Below are positions 10,077-21,636 of a DNA stretch of 64,000 nt, piece by piece. The DNA is from Mucor mucedo (Eukaryota; Mucoromycota; Mucoromycetes; Mucorales; Mucoraceae). Under the pieces are notes generated by a model. The model searched no databases and had not been told where the DNA came from. It was given only the letters and a program-made list of their open reading frames with translations. Both the position numbers and the translations under genes were made by a program. Location: NCBI RefSeq assembly GCF_025094135.1, contig NW_026252442.1, forward strand, positions 30,448-94,447, in the 5' to 3' direction. The number at the start of each line of letters is the position of its first letter. Positions within the stretch are counted from its first letter, which is position 1.

Positions 10077-11508
10077 ATGGATAATCGAGACAGTTTTTAT
10101 ATGCGTGAACATCCACTGGGTTCTGGTAAAACCACAAAAAAAAAAAAAAAAAAAAAAAAAAACCAGGAAATTTGCCTCGGTATTTATACGAAAAAAATAA
10201 AATAGGTTATGCAATGGACCTTGGATTTATAGCTGATACCACCGTAAATGATTTTACTTAATTCTTTTTTAATTCGTTCATGTAAATTAATTTATACATC
10301 CACTCCCTCTTTTTCATTACCAGCCTGTCAAGTACGTTTTAGAACGCATCGCAGCCGAAAGAAAATGGACACCAGAAGCTATCGACAGTGATTGCGAGAT
10401 TCTTGAAAGAAACCGTATCGTTCATGTAAAATACCCTTTACCTTTTAAAGCAAAGTGACTTTCTTTTAAACACCCTTTTTTTTTAATTTTTATAATTAGG
10501 TGCAAGACTTGAGAGCTTTATCAAGAGAAAGTTGGGCTGTAAGTTTTCTATAAATATAAATTTTGTCATCCCATTTTATATTTATTATTTATATTTAGCA
10601 AATCGAATTACTTCCGCTCGTCAAAGATCTTTTGCGTGGTGCTATTGATCCCGAGTGGAACACAGGTAATAATAGAAACATCCCATTTTAGAATGATCTA
10701 TTGATACTTTTTTTTATATAAAAAAGCACCCAAACCTGTAGCCAGTAACAGCAGCAGTGGTAGCAGCAGTACCGAAGAAGGCGAGAAAAAGAAGGACAAA
10801 AAGGAAAAGAAAAAGGATAAGAAAGAGGATGAAGGCAAGAAGAAGAAGGAGGATGAAAAGAAAAAGGACAAGAAGGAGGATGACAAGAAAAAGAAGGACG
10901 ATGATAAGAAAAAGAAGGAAGATGAGAGCAAGAAGAAGGACAAAAAGAAGGACAAGAAGAAGGACAAGGGATTCAAAAGCCCTTCACCACTGGGAACACC
11001 TGTTGTACCAACTGTTCTTCATCGACCTCAGATTGATACGAGTCCAGCCCTGAGTAATGAATCCATGATGAGTCAAGATCGAATCACGATGCAGAATACG
11101 ATACGTAACGGAAATATCGAGGTCACGCCTGCTTTGCCCACCATCAATACAACTGCAGCCTTAAACTCTTCATCATCGAGCAATAGTAGTAGTGAAGAAG
11201 ATTATGAATTAATGTCGCCTTCTCGTCGAAAGAGTGTTACTTTTGCAAACGAAACAGCCATCGGTATTGCTGCCAGTGAAAAATCTACAGAAGATAAAAA
11301 AAAGAAGAAGGATAAAAAGAATAAGAAAGAGAATATGGCAAGTATAAACAAGAGTGCCACCAATTTTACAAGTCATCCTTATACCACTCATCCTGTAGTA
11401 AAATTCAGAAAAATGAAAATGAAGCATTGTAAAAGATTACCGGAAGTTCCAAAAGATGATCTTTTCTTGCAACGAATTCATGATCGTTTGAAACTTTCTA
11501 CAGATTAA
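10077..11508 (+). CDS. Lys/Asp-rich protein with an N-terminal helical (SAM-like) region
   Basis: The model has six exons: 10077-10125, 10167-10243, 10324-10425, 10500-10538, 10599-10665 and 10727-11508, giving 371 aa. Residues about 30-110 form a predicted helical bundle (for example VQDLRALSRESWAQIELLP), reminiscent of small SAM-like folds; I cannot name the family. A long tract made almost only of Lys, Asp and Glu follows, then a Ser-rich region with possible phosphosites (SPSRRKSVTF) and a basic C-terminus (KFRKMKMKHCKRLPEVP). The charge pattern suggests a nuclear or scaffold protein, but this is inference. Intron 1 contains about 27 consecutive A residues. It lies between the epoxide hydrolase and TDP1 on the same strand. 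Confidence 0.7.
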
Positions 11509-11953
11509 TTTTTAATTTTTTTTTTTGCAATCATATCTACCCATATATACTCTCTTTTTTTCATATTTATAATATACTTTTTTTTTCCCCCGTGTGTTTA
11601 CAAAGAAAAATCATAGGGTAAAAACTTGGAGCAGGTTTCCTTTAACACAATAAAAAGATTGAATTTGAAGAAATGATTTGACCAAACAAAGGTTTTTTTA
11701 TCCAAGCAATCATCATGCAATGAGTGCTGGATAAAATTCTGTAAGTGTTCGACAGTTGTATCTTAACTACTACATTAAGAAAAAAAAAAAGGTTCTTCAA
11801 ACATCGGCCTTTGAACCTAAACACGAGGTTAATTACTTCAATTTCCTGCATTAAACCTTTTTTTCTTTCATTTTCTAAACTAATGGAGCCATTGACAACT
11901 AATGTAAAGTTGAACGTAATTTCTTGAAAAATTTCTCTACTAATAAGCTTTTC

Positions 11954-13678
11954 ATGAAGACCTTCTTGACAAACTCACCTCACCTTTCAAAAGAAGATAA
12001 TATTGGATGTGGTATTAGTATATCTGATTTAAAAAAAAAAAAAAAAAACTCCGGTTATTTTGTCTTGCATTAAATCTTTTTTTTTCTCATTTGTTCAGTT
12101 TCGTTGAAAGACTTGATTAATCATGCAAGTTAAAATACTTTTATTTGTACTCCCCCTTAATTAATCTGTATTACAGCATGATTTAGAATCGATGGTTCAA
12201 TTCAACTTTTTGGTAGATGTAGGCTATTTATTATCCAACATGTATGATCCATCCATACCTGTCACCATCGTTCACGGGCAAAAAAACAATTTGAATGTAA
12301 ACTTTGTTGACCTTCTTTTAAGGAAATTTCAATGATTCACCCTTCCTTTTTAACAGGTCTATTCTAATGTTCAGTTGTATACACCAGAGATACCAGATAG
12401 ATACGGTAGGGAAAATTTATACTGCAGTGAGATAACTTCTTATTGAAACATGATGTATAATAGGTGTACATCATACCAAAGTAATAACTGTATCACACAT
12501 CCATAAGAAGAAATAATAATCTCATGTGGTTATCATAGGCCATGCTCTTATTCTTTTGTGAAAAAATTACAGGTATCAAATCAGTTCAATTGGTTATTAT
12601 GACGGCAAACATGATTGAACAGGATTGGGAGTACATATCTAAAACTACCTCCATATACTCGAACACACACATGCTAATAAAAAAAAACATTTTTTGATCA
12701 ATCTCATGTAGAGACATGACACAAGGTGTTTACAGAACCCCACGATGTCCGTTAAAACCCACCGCCACCACCAATGAATCACCCTTTGAGCAAGACCTGA
12801 TAAAATATCTGCGTGCATATAAGCTTCGTTCCGTTTATGAAGCCATTGCCAAGTTACGCAAATATGACTTTTCCTCATGCAAAGGCATCCTAATTGGATC
12901 CGTGCCTGGATACCACCGTCAATCCGCCTCCGTGTTCCGTGATTGGGGTATTGAACGTTTAGCCACTGTCCTTCGACAGCATGTACCTTCCTCATCCTTT
13001 CATTCGGAACTTATCTTGCAATGCTCCAGTCTCGCTTCTTCGCCTCAGAAATGGTTTCTCGAGCTATGTGAGAGTATGTCGCAAACAAAGACCAATACGG
13101 GTGTAGCACCTACAATCAAGGTAGTGTATCCTACAATGGACACGGCTAGCAAAAGTTTTACGGGAAGAGAGAGAAGTGGTGATTTCCTAAGGTTTGAAAG
13201 AGGGAGCTATGAAAAGAACCATGTGTGGTTTGACAAGTACTTGTGTGATTGGCAGAGTAACGATGCGGGAAGACAGCGATTGATGCCGCATATCAAAACG
13301 TATACTCGCATTGAGAGAGGTACGGATGGTACAACAGTGATTGCGTGGCATCTATTGACATCGGCGAATCTAAGTCGAGCAGCGTGGGGTGAGTATCAAA
13401 AGAACAAGACACAGATTTACGTCAAGAGCTTTGAATTGGGCGTCTTGTTCTGTCCGAGTCTATGGGTAAAAAAAAAAGATTGTTTTTTTTTTTTTGTATG
13501 GAAGACTAAAAAAATCATGGTGTGTATTTAGAAAAACGAGGTGGTATTGAAGCCTGCTAAAAAGATGAAACAACATGTACACAACAATGATAATATAATT
13601 GAAGTTCGTCTTCCTTATGATCTTCCACTCGTACCTCATCCCAGACCAATGTCATGTTTTACTCGATTACCGTCATAA
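11954..13678 (+). CDS. TDP1: Tyrosyl-DNA phosphodiesterase 1
   Basis: The model has eight exons: 11954-12017, 12099-12124, 12177-12296, 12357-12405, 12464-12480, 12539-12630, 12712-13465 and 13532-13678, giving 422 aa. Both catalytic HKN motifs of this phospholipase-D-superfamily DNA repair enzyme are present: His90/Lys92 (HHTK) with Asn116, and His316/Lys318 (MPHIKTY) with Asn342 (TSANLSRAAWG). Other family landmarks are TQGVYRTPRCPL, GSVPGYH and SFELGVLF. The enzyme removes topoisomerase I peptides and other 3' adducts from DNA in the nucleus. The second intron uses a GC donor (GCAAGT at 12125). The N-terminal extension of animal TDP1 is missing; an upstream exon is possible, so the start is the least certain point. 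The stop lies only 12 bp from that of the convergent gene. Confidence 0.9.
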
Positions 13679-13690
13679 AAATAAACGCTT

Positions 13691-14363
13691 TTATTTCTTA
13701 TTCTTCTTTTTACCGGCACGTTCTGATAAATACATGGACAAGAAATCACCTTGATTTCCAATCTTCTTTTTATTAGCAGCCTGTGGTGGCGGTGTTGGTA
13801 CCACTGTTGCTGCGGCTGCGGTTGTTGATGCTGTTTTTGTCTTTTTATTGTTGTGTTTCTTTTTATTCTGTTTGGTGGTGCCAACTGTAGTTGACCGTGA
13901 CTCTTCCTCATTGTCCGATTCACTTTCGTCGACATCTTGAGGACGAAATCGTTTACCGATGGGTGTATTAACAAGTTCATGACCACTGACAGCTCGTCTG
14001 TTTCCATTCAAAATTTTGTTCTTGAGTTGTAAAGCTTCTTTCGAAGCCATACCGTTTTGTGAGGTGTGTCGCATGGCTTCATTATGTGACAAAAATTTAG
14101 CACCAAGACCTAGTCTATTCTTTCATCACTTTAGATAAAGAGTCATATATATGTGTTTGCAATTTTTCTTTTTCTTTTTACCTGTCAGGTCTGCCTGTGG
14201 AATATTTCAACAATGTCGAATCCTGTTCATCGTCTGATTCTTCTCCAGGTTTGGCAGCAGGAAGCCAAGAATGAATCAAGGATCGTGCAATGCCAATGGA
14301 TGCATCAATTTGGGTCTTTATCTTTTCGTTTTCATCAGTGTTGATCTTTGCTTGCTCAGACAT
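13691..14363 (-). CDS. DUF3245-type basic nuclear-like protein
   Basis: The model has two exons, 14182-14363 and 13691-14114, giving 201 aa. The N-terminal half carries a conserved SLIHSWLP segment and, across the splice junction, GRPDRLGLGAKF. This pairing is typical of a small fungal family annotated as DUF3245. The C-terminal half is low-complexity and basic: runs of Lys, Ala and Thr, a PTPPP patch, then DFLSMYLSERAGKKKNKK. Function is unknown; the composition suggests a nuclear or nucleolar protein. It is convergent with TDP1, the stop codons being 12 bp apart, so their 3' UTRs must overlap. Confidence 0.7.
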
Positions 14364-14616
14364 CTTTTTTTAAAAAAAAATTATATGGAAGAAAAAATAA
14401 AATAATATCGGGATCGTTTTCAAAGGCGTATTAGACAGTCCCTTCCTGACATTCATATTTTTTTTCCCCATAGTTTCTAGGGAAAAGCAAATTCAATGAA
14501 TATACAATGCATACAGAGTTTTTTTTTTCTATAGCAGTGCAAACATCGCCATACACCAAGGGTGGGTTATGCGTGTAAACATTCTGGCGAATTACAAACA
14601 TTCACAGAAACGATTT

Positions 14617-15660
14617 TTATTTTTTCAAGAGGTTTGCATGATGTTGGATATGATCGGCAATAAAAGTAGAAATAAAAAAGTAGCTGTGATCATAACCTTC
14701 TTGACGACGAATCGTGAATTCAGTCTCGCGACCCAACTGCTTAACTGTCTCTTCTAATTGATCGATCAGTAATTCCTTGGCCAAGAAATTATCAGCGGTT
14801 CCCTACATAACAATAGACATAAAATTAAATCATCTTCTTTCAGCATTCGTTTCCCAAAACTTACAACGTCTACAAGAATGTCTAACTTTTGGTTCAAGTG
14901 AGACTTCAACAATTCTACTGTATCGTAAGCCTTCCATGTCTCTTTGTCAGATCCCAAGTAATTCGAAAGAGCCTTTTGACCCCAAGGACAGTTGCTGGGA
15001 TTTGCAATAGGCGAGAAAGCAGAGGCTGTTTTGAATTGAGAAGGATTCTTGATATAAATCGTCAAAGCACCATGACCTCCCATCGAATGTCCCATCACTG
15101 AAACACGTTCTTCATCCTACATTTTACGTTTTTAGGAAAAAAAAAATTGTACATATCCATTCTATATGCATATACGTACAATGGGCAATTGTTGCATTAC
15201 AAGAGCATGTAACTCCTTGACAATATAAGAATACATGCGATAATGTTTGGCCCATTTTTCTTCTGTAGCATCTACATAGAAACCTGCACCCGTACCGAAA
15301 TCCCAAGAGTCACTATCGCCTTCAATACTGACACCACCTACACACATTGTATGAGAATAAGTATACATAATATATATATATATAAGTAGAGAGAGGGAGC
15401 TTACGTGGAGAGGTATCGGGAGCAATGAGTGCAATACCATGCTTGGAGGCTTCAGCCATAGCGCCACTCTTTTGGATAAAGTTGTCTTCGGTACATGTCA
15501 AACCTGACAAGAAGAAGATGGCGGGCACTTTTTGTGTGGTGGATTCTTTGGGTAAGAACACATTGAACTTCATGTCACAGCCAAGTTCTTCTGAATGGTG
15601 TTCATATTTCACAACATGACCACCAAAGCACTTGTTTTTTGACACTTGCGTAATAAGCAT
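14617..15660 (-). CDS. S-formylglutathione hydrolase (esterase D)
   Basis: The model has four exons: 15405-15660, 15180-15337, 14865-15116 and 14617-14802, giving 283 aa, the normal family length. The catalytic triad is visible: Ser149 in GHSMGGHGA, Asp226 in GTADNF and His261 in EGYDHSYFF. The oxyanion region (FFLSGLTCTEDNF) and the family signature SWDFGTGAGFYVDATE are intact. The enzyme hydrolyses S-formylglutathione to formate and glutathione in the cytosol, the last step of formaldehyde detoxification. The start at MLITQVSKNKCFGG aligns with the usual N-terminus; the frame is open further upstream but is low-complexity there. TVP38 lies 116 bp upstream on the same strand. Confidence 0.97.
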
Positions 15661-15776
15661 TTTTTTTTTATGTAGATAATAAAACAATAAACAAAAAGTA
15701 TATAGATCCGGTGGGTAATTTTTATATGTTTGTAAAAAATACAGCAAAAAAAAAAAAAGGTCACGGAACGCGCTAT

Positions 15777-16722
15777 CTAGTTTTTAGATGGAAGTGTATT
15801 CACGAGCAAACTTTGACATTCTTCTTGTGAAGCCCTTAATTTCTCTTGCTGTTCTTTTATCTTGAGCATGGTCAATTTGTATATCCACACGCCCGACAAA
15901 ATCAAGACCACAACACCAAAGGACATATACATGAGAGTAACTCGATGTGTCTCGGGAGGTAAATCGGGATCTGATAAATTAGCCAATTGGGAGCCTACCC
16001 AAATATCCAAATTAAATTTAAAACATGCAATGAATGCCGAAATGACATAACTTCTCCATGTTACGGTGGGGACCAGAGATAGAATTAAGTTGGTCAGTTG
16101 CCATGGTAACGGACAGATGCGAATAAGTAAAATCATTTTGAATCCGCCCTGCGTAATCGCATCTTGCATAGCTTGATACATATCTTGTCGTTTCTCTGAC
16201 AACTTTATCCATCGGGCACAATCGAGTTTCCTAATTAATCTTTTTATGGGAAAAAAAAAATGTTGTTAATCATCATCCATCAGGTGCTTTTTTTTAGTGC
16301 GATTGTCAATAATTTTTTTTTTACCCGCAAGTGAGAATGGCACTTAGAAAGGCACCCAATGTGGCAGGAAGACAACCATAGGGAAATCCATAGATGAATC
16401 CTGTCATGGTGACAGCAAATGTGAAGCCTAAGATGGGTGGTATACCTGTTACAGTGACCAGTGTAGCCATCAATACAGGACTATACTTTTGCTTTCTCAT
16501 ATGAATAGCGACATCCTGAATGGCTTTATATTTTATATATTATGAGGCCCTTCTTTTTTTTTTCATCGATTATAAGAAAAATCACTCTCTCCCTATATGC
16601 AATTTTGTTTTTTTTATACCTCCGATAATATCTGACTTGTAGTGGCCAAAGAGGGTAAGTAGGTACGCACCTACAGTCAATGCCACTATACCGAGTAAAA
16701 GATACTTTCTCTGTATAAACAT
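15777..16722 (-). CDS. TVP38: TVP38/TMEM64-family Golgi membrane protein
   Basis: The model has three exons: 16620-16722, 16325-16523 and 15777-16230, giving 251 aa. The product begins with a hydrophobic segment (YLLLGIVALTVGAYLLTLF). It carries the VTT/SNARE-associated Golgi domain: GIPPILGFTFAVTMTGFIYG, then GAFLSAILTCG, then RICPLPWQLTNLILSLVP, and a further TM helix near the C-terminus (VVVLILSGVWIYKLTML). Members are multi-pass Golgi/ER proteins related to DedA scramblases. It is somewhat shorter than yeast Tvp38 (337 aa) at the N-terminus. It shares a 190-bp divergent promoter with MED14. Confidence 0.85.
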
Positions 16723-16808
16723 TTGGAAATGAAAAGTAAAAGAAAATAAAAAGAAGGACAAAAAAGTTGCATCAATGACAATTAAAATATATATAATAAT
16801 AAAAAACG

Positions 16809-16816
16809 TGACGTCA
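16809..16816. promoter_or_regulatory. CRE-type site TGACGTCA in the TVP38/MED14 divergent promoter
   Basis: A perfect 8-bp palindrome recognised by ATF/CREB-type bZIP factors. It lies 87 bp from the TVP38 start and 97 bp from the MED14 start, nearly midway between them. Confidence 0.5.
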
Positions 16817-16912
16817 TTGAATCGAATAAAAAAAAGGTTTTTTTTTTTTTTTGATTGTCTGCGTGCTTTTTCTTTTTTTTTTCTGTTTTTTTCTCTACGC
16901 GTGAAAGAAGTG

Positions 16913-19900
16913 ATGCAACCAATGATATCAAGCGATGAAACCAAAGTCCTGAATGGAAAACACATGAAGGAAGAAGAGGAAAAAGTTGTTTTACCAGTGG
17001 AAATGGCATGCATGGTGCCACTTCGAGCATTGATTGGAAAGCTTGTTCATAAATCACATGCCGATTTAATGACCTTGGTCGATACGTAAGGGCCCGCTTC
17101 ATTGTTATTATTTTTTTTCAATTTTTTTTTTTTCCTTCTGTTCAATCATGGATTCATCTCTTCTTTCTTTCTAAATAGGTTACCTTCCATGTCTGATGTG
17201 GAAAAGAAACGTCAGATATTGACTTACACGACATTTATGAGGAAACAGTATTTGAAATTACTCGTGCTTGTCAAGTGGGCTGAAAGTGCAAAAGATATTC
17301 AAATGTGTCAGGTGTGTGGAGAATTGATGTTTTTGCTGTTCTAAATAGACTAATAATTTTTTTTTTTTTTTTTTTGATGAATAGAATATCATGGCTTATT
17401 TAGCTAACCAAAACAAGATTTTCCAAGATACCGTGGATTACCTTCATAAAATACAGTCAGGGCTGCCGGCAGCTAGATTACGAAACTTTGATATACCGAC
17501 AGCTGTAGACGTATTGACCACAGGCACATATCAGCAAATGCCTACCAAAATAAAGGTAAGAAAAGAAATGTCCATTTTATCTGTCGTCTAAAATACTCTT
17601 TTCCATTCCTTCCACCCAGGACATGCTCACACCTACACCATTGACCGACGCAGAAGTTTTAGAGACCTTTCAAAATATGAACGATGTCATTCGAATGCGT
17701 ATGATCACCACAGAAGTATTACCCTCACCTATGCAAAAATATAGAATTGGTAACATTATATCCGGATGAGAGAGAGAGAGAGAGAGAGAAAACTAGACAT
17801 TTATCACTTGTATATTTAGAAAACGGTCGAATTTACTTTACAATTGAAAACGAATTTGAAGTAGCCTTGACTTTAATGGGTCATAGTAATGATAGACGAT
17901 GGTGGATTGTTTCTCTCGATATGTTTGTACAAGCTACGTCTGCTGGAGGAGCTGCTGGTAAATCAAAGACGTCCATCTATCAATGGTTTATTGTTTACTT
18001 ATTTTTTTAATTTAATCAATCACAGAGGATGTGGATATAACAATGACGGATATGCAAAAACAACATTTACGTGTCAATGCACAAAAACAACTTGTGCCAC
18101 CACCACCATCTCCTGCCGCTGCCGCCGCCGCTGCTGCTGCTGCTGCTACCACCACGACCACGACTACCTCCACGACTACCGCTGTGACCGCCACTACAAC
18201 CAACGAAAGTGAGAAAAAGCCCTTGTTTTTCCCACTTGTGAATCTCTACGATTTCTTACACTTGTGTTGTCTCAACATGCAACTCGAGATTTTATTTATC
18301 CAATCTGCCATGTTAGTCAAGACACGTTGGATGAACCAACTCAAAGTCCAGATGAACCCAGACCGTACCAAACTGACCTTGACCTATTGGCGAGGCGGTT
18401 CTGCCGCGTCCCATTGGGCACGACCTCAATCGAAATCCGAAGCACATAAAAGTACGGTACTTGAGATCTCCGTCAGTAATGAACATGAAAAGCAATTGTC
18501 CAAGAATAATATGTCCATCACTGTACGCGATGAATTGAAAGGGTTGACACAAAAGGCAGGTATTGGTGCTTCCGTTGCACTTTCCAACTTGACCGCTTCC
18601 GAAAAACCAAAAGTACTTTCTTCATTGAAATACCCTAAAAATTCGTTGGAGGTGCTTTGGGATGAATGTGAAGATCTCCATTCTGATACCAAACTCTTGG
18701 TAAGTTTTTTGTTATATATGTATGTGAGTTGGGGAATCCGTCGTTGTTTTTTTAACCGTTATGTATAAACAAAAAAAAAAAAAAAAAAAAAAAATAGGAT
18801 CCTTCGGATTTAAATGCGGAACAACTTGTTTTACATGTCACGAATTATCACGGGGCGTGTATCATTGAAAAATTTAAAGAAGCATTGGTATCACAAAAGG
18901 ATTTTCTGGAAGAAAATGGATTGCATTTGGCAGACGACGATGGAAAAGACGGCTCTCAGGCGACATTACATGGTAAGGATAGAGAAAGCGTGTGTGTGTG
19001 CGAATGAAAGGGGACTAATATTTACCATCACCCAGATTCTCTCATACAAACACCGCCAACACTTGTCGTGCGTTATAGACATCAACGATTCGTCAGCATT
19101 GAAACAGATACACGTACTGGTAAAGTAAAGGTATTTGAAGCCAGTGATGGATGCAGTGAAGGAGATGGTAAGGAACAAAGAGATAAATAGGAAGATTGAT
19201 ATATATGTATTAATCAAGAATACTACGGTAGTCAAATTAAGAGGATTGGAAGATCGATTAAACAATGACCCAGCCAATATTGCACACCACTTATTATGGC
19301 TTCGATCTGAAGTTGTTGTGCGTGAAGTGATATCACTTGCCAAACAATTAAACCTGCAACCTTACCATCCATCGCACATGAATTTACGACAGGAGGATCT
19401 AACACGATTGTTTGGAGACATCATTCCCAAAGACAAACCCACACAAAAGTACCCTTCACACTGTGTCTTCTTTCAATTCTCACAGTTTGAAGATTGGTAT
19501 TTCGTGATCGCCACCGTCAAGAACGAGTTTAAATCTTGGCTTTGTTGTATCAATCAAAAGTTTGACCAGAATGGCATCTTTCAAGAAATTGTGGATTTAA
19601 CCTATCTCGATTGTGGGCAGTTATGGAGAGACCAGTTTATTGGAAAACCTTCGCATGAAATCTCAGATGAAGGAAGAGTTTCAACCAAAAGACAGTTTGA
19701 GGAGATGGCAGATGAGCTCACTGTTGTCGAGACAAAACCTATTGATATGAAAAAGAGAAGAGTGTCGACCATCTTAGAGGGAGCATCCTCCTCTTTTACA
19801 AATTCCATTGACAAGTAAAGTGTGAATTTTCATTTTATTTAATCCAATTATGTTGAACTAATTCCCCTATTGTTTGTGCTACATAGCCTATCCATTGATT

Positions 19901-21344
19901 TACGATATTTAGCAAAATTGGATTCACTTTGCAGAGCATACATCACCAATCGAAAGATTGAACTTCAATTACAATCATACAAAGGAACACTCAATTACCA
20001 CATGAGACCTCTATTAGAGACGTTATCCGTGATGGAATCACAAATCATGAACCATCCTGCTGCGGACAAGATGGAAGTGGTGTGTGTTTCCCAAAAGGAT
20101 CTATTAAGAGCATGTACGTATTATTACAGTGAAGAAGGAGGAGCTAAACGAGAAAAGCCATCGGAACCCATTGATTGGATCGAAAAGGTGTTACCGCAAA
20201 TGAATCATCAGGTGCTGATCCGATCTTCTGGGTGGTGGGATTGTGGACGAGGCGAATGTTATGTGGTTGTGCAAGACAAGTTAAATTGGAAACAAATCGA
20301 TTTACAAGGAAATGAATTTGGGGATCATATTTCGTTAGACAAGGCGACGGATGTGGTGTCTTTTACGTATCCTACCATTGACAGTTGTATTGATCATTTC
20401 TTGATGGATTGGGAAAGGATGTTTATGATGGTCAATATCAGCCGACAGGCTTCTTCGGTTTGGTTTAAAAAATACAAGGATCAGTTGGAATTTAGTCCTA
20501 CCGATTTGCAGGAATTGTCGTTTGCGTATGCTAAAGATTTTACTTGTCGGATCAAATGGGTGGCACCAGGTCAGTCAAGACCGAGACAGTATACCATCGA
20601 GTTGGGCGTGACGGATGAGTCGAACAAGGCCAAATTAACTTCTCTACCCACACTTCATTCGAGAAATCCTCATTGGAGAATTGCAAACTTTTTGCGTGAT
20701 GTGCTGAACGAAAAGAGAGACTTGATTTACTTTGTGCAGGTAGGATAATACATATTTTTCATGTTTAAAAAATGCGTAAACTAAACACATAAATATAGAT
20801 CTTGTTTCAAACATTACCCTTGATGGCATGTCTTGAACGTCTTGAGGTGGAGTGTGCTCAAGAAGGAGATATTGGCAAAGTATCGATTATACCACGCGCT
20901 TATGATTCAGTGCGCATCATCTTTTCTGCCATGTAAAGTTTTGTTTTTTTACCCGTGTTTTAGGAAATAGGGAACTGACATTCATCTTTATGTAGACATG
21001 CAATTGATATACGATTTACAGATAGAGAATCCATCTGTGTTTCGGACGCAGCATACCATCATTTATTCTACTCGACACGTAAGGATACTTTTACATCCCC
21101 TCAACCTTACACTGTGCCAACACCTGTGCAAGCGGGTAGCATGAAACCCATCGCGGTAGCCCAACAATTGAAATTCACACCCTTTGAACAATTCGCCAGT
21201 CTATTGTCGACTTTGGAAAGTTGGATCTTTGATAACAGTGATATTGTAAAGAAAGAACCAAGTGCTGTTTCATTACAACATGGTTTGTTATGTTCTGCGT
21301 CTCTATGTCAACACGTATTGCAAAAATTACAAACCATGGTGTAA
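16913..21344 (+). CDS. MED14: Mediator complex subunit 14 (Rgr1)
   Basis: The model has twelve exons: 16913-17085, 17179-17311, 17385-17555, 17620-17749, 17820-17957, 18026-18699, 18798-18972, 19036-19167, 19232-19814, 19887-20739, 20799-20932 and 20996-21344, giving 1214 aa. The N-terminal domain (about 25-245) matches the family: VPLRALIGKLVHKSH, KLLVLVKWAES, LPAARLRNFDIPTAVDVL and RIENGRIYFTI. MED14 is the backbone subunit joining head, middle and tail modules of Mediator in the nucleus. A low-complexity insert of Pro, Ala and Thr repeats begins in exon 6 (about residue 275). A (GA)n microsatellite sits in intron 4. The exon 8 to 9 junction is the least certain, chosen to restore frame. 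The gene converges on the aldo-keto reductase with 292 bp between stops. Confidence 0.9.
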
Positions 21345-21636
21345 AGTTCGTTTCTTTTTTCTTTTTTCTTTTCTTTTCTTTTTTTTGAATTTTTTTTTTT
21401 TTTTTTTTTTTTTGCGTTTTTAAGTGTAAAAATAAAAAAAAAAGTTATGAAATGTGCTTTTCTTTCCGTTTTCTTTAGTACCTACTAACTTTGCTTAATT
21501 ACATACTATACCTTTCAGTTTCCTTTAGTGCTAGTTTTAGCTATGTGATACTTTGATTATCCTATTTAGAAGGAGCATGTAATCTTTTTCTTTGTAGCCA
21601 GACAGTACGCTACAATTTTTTATTTTTATTTTTAAT

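Noticed and set aside
10135..10162. A27 run as a retrotransposon poly-A tail
   Set aside because: It lies inside a spliced intron of a normal gene with no element upstream; a simple slippage tract is more likely.
16582..17102. Minus-strand ORFs of 143 and 106 codons over the MED14 start
   Set aside because: They are shadows of MED14 exon 1 and of the poly-T leader; TVP38 starts at 16722.
18012..18203. Val/Ala-rich ORF antisense to MED14
   Set aside because: It is the complement of the Ala/Thr codon repeats in MED14 exon 6.
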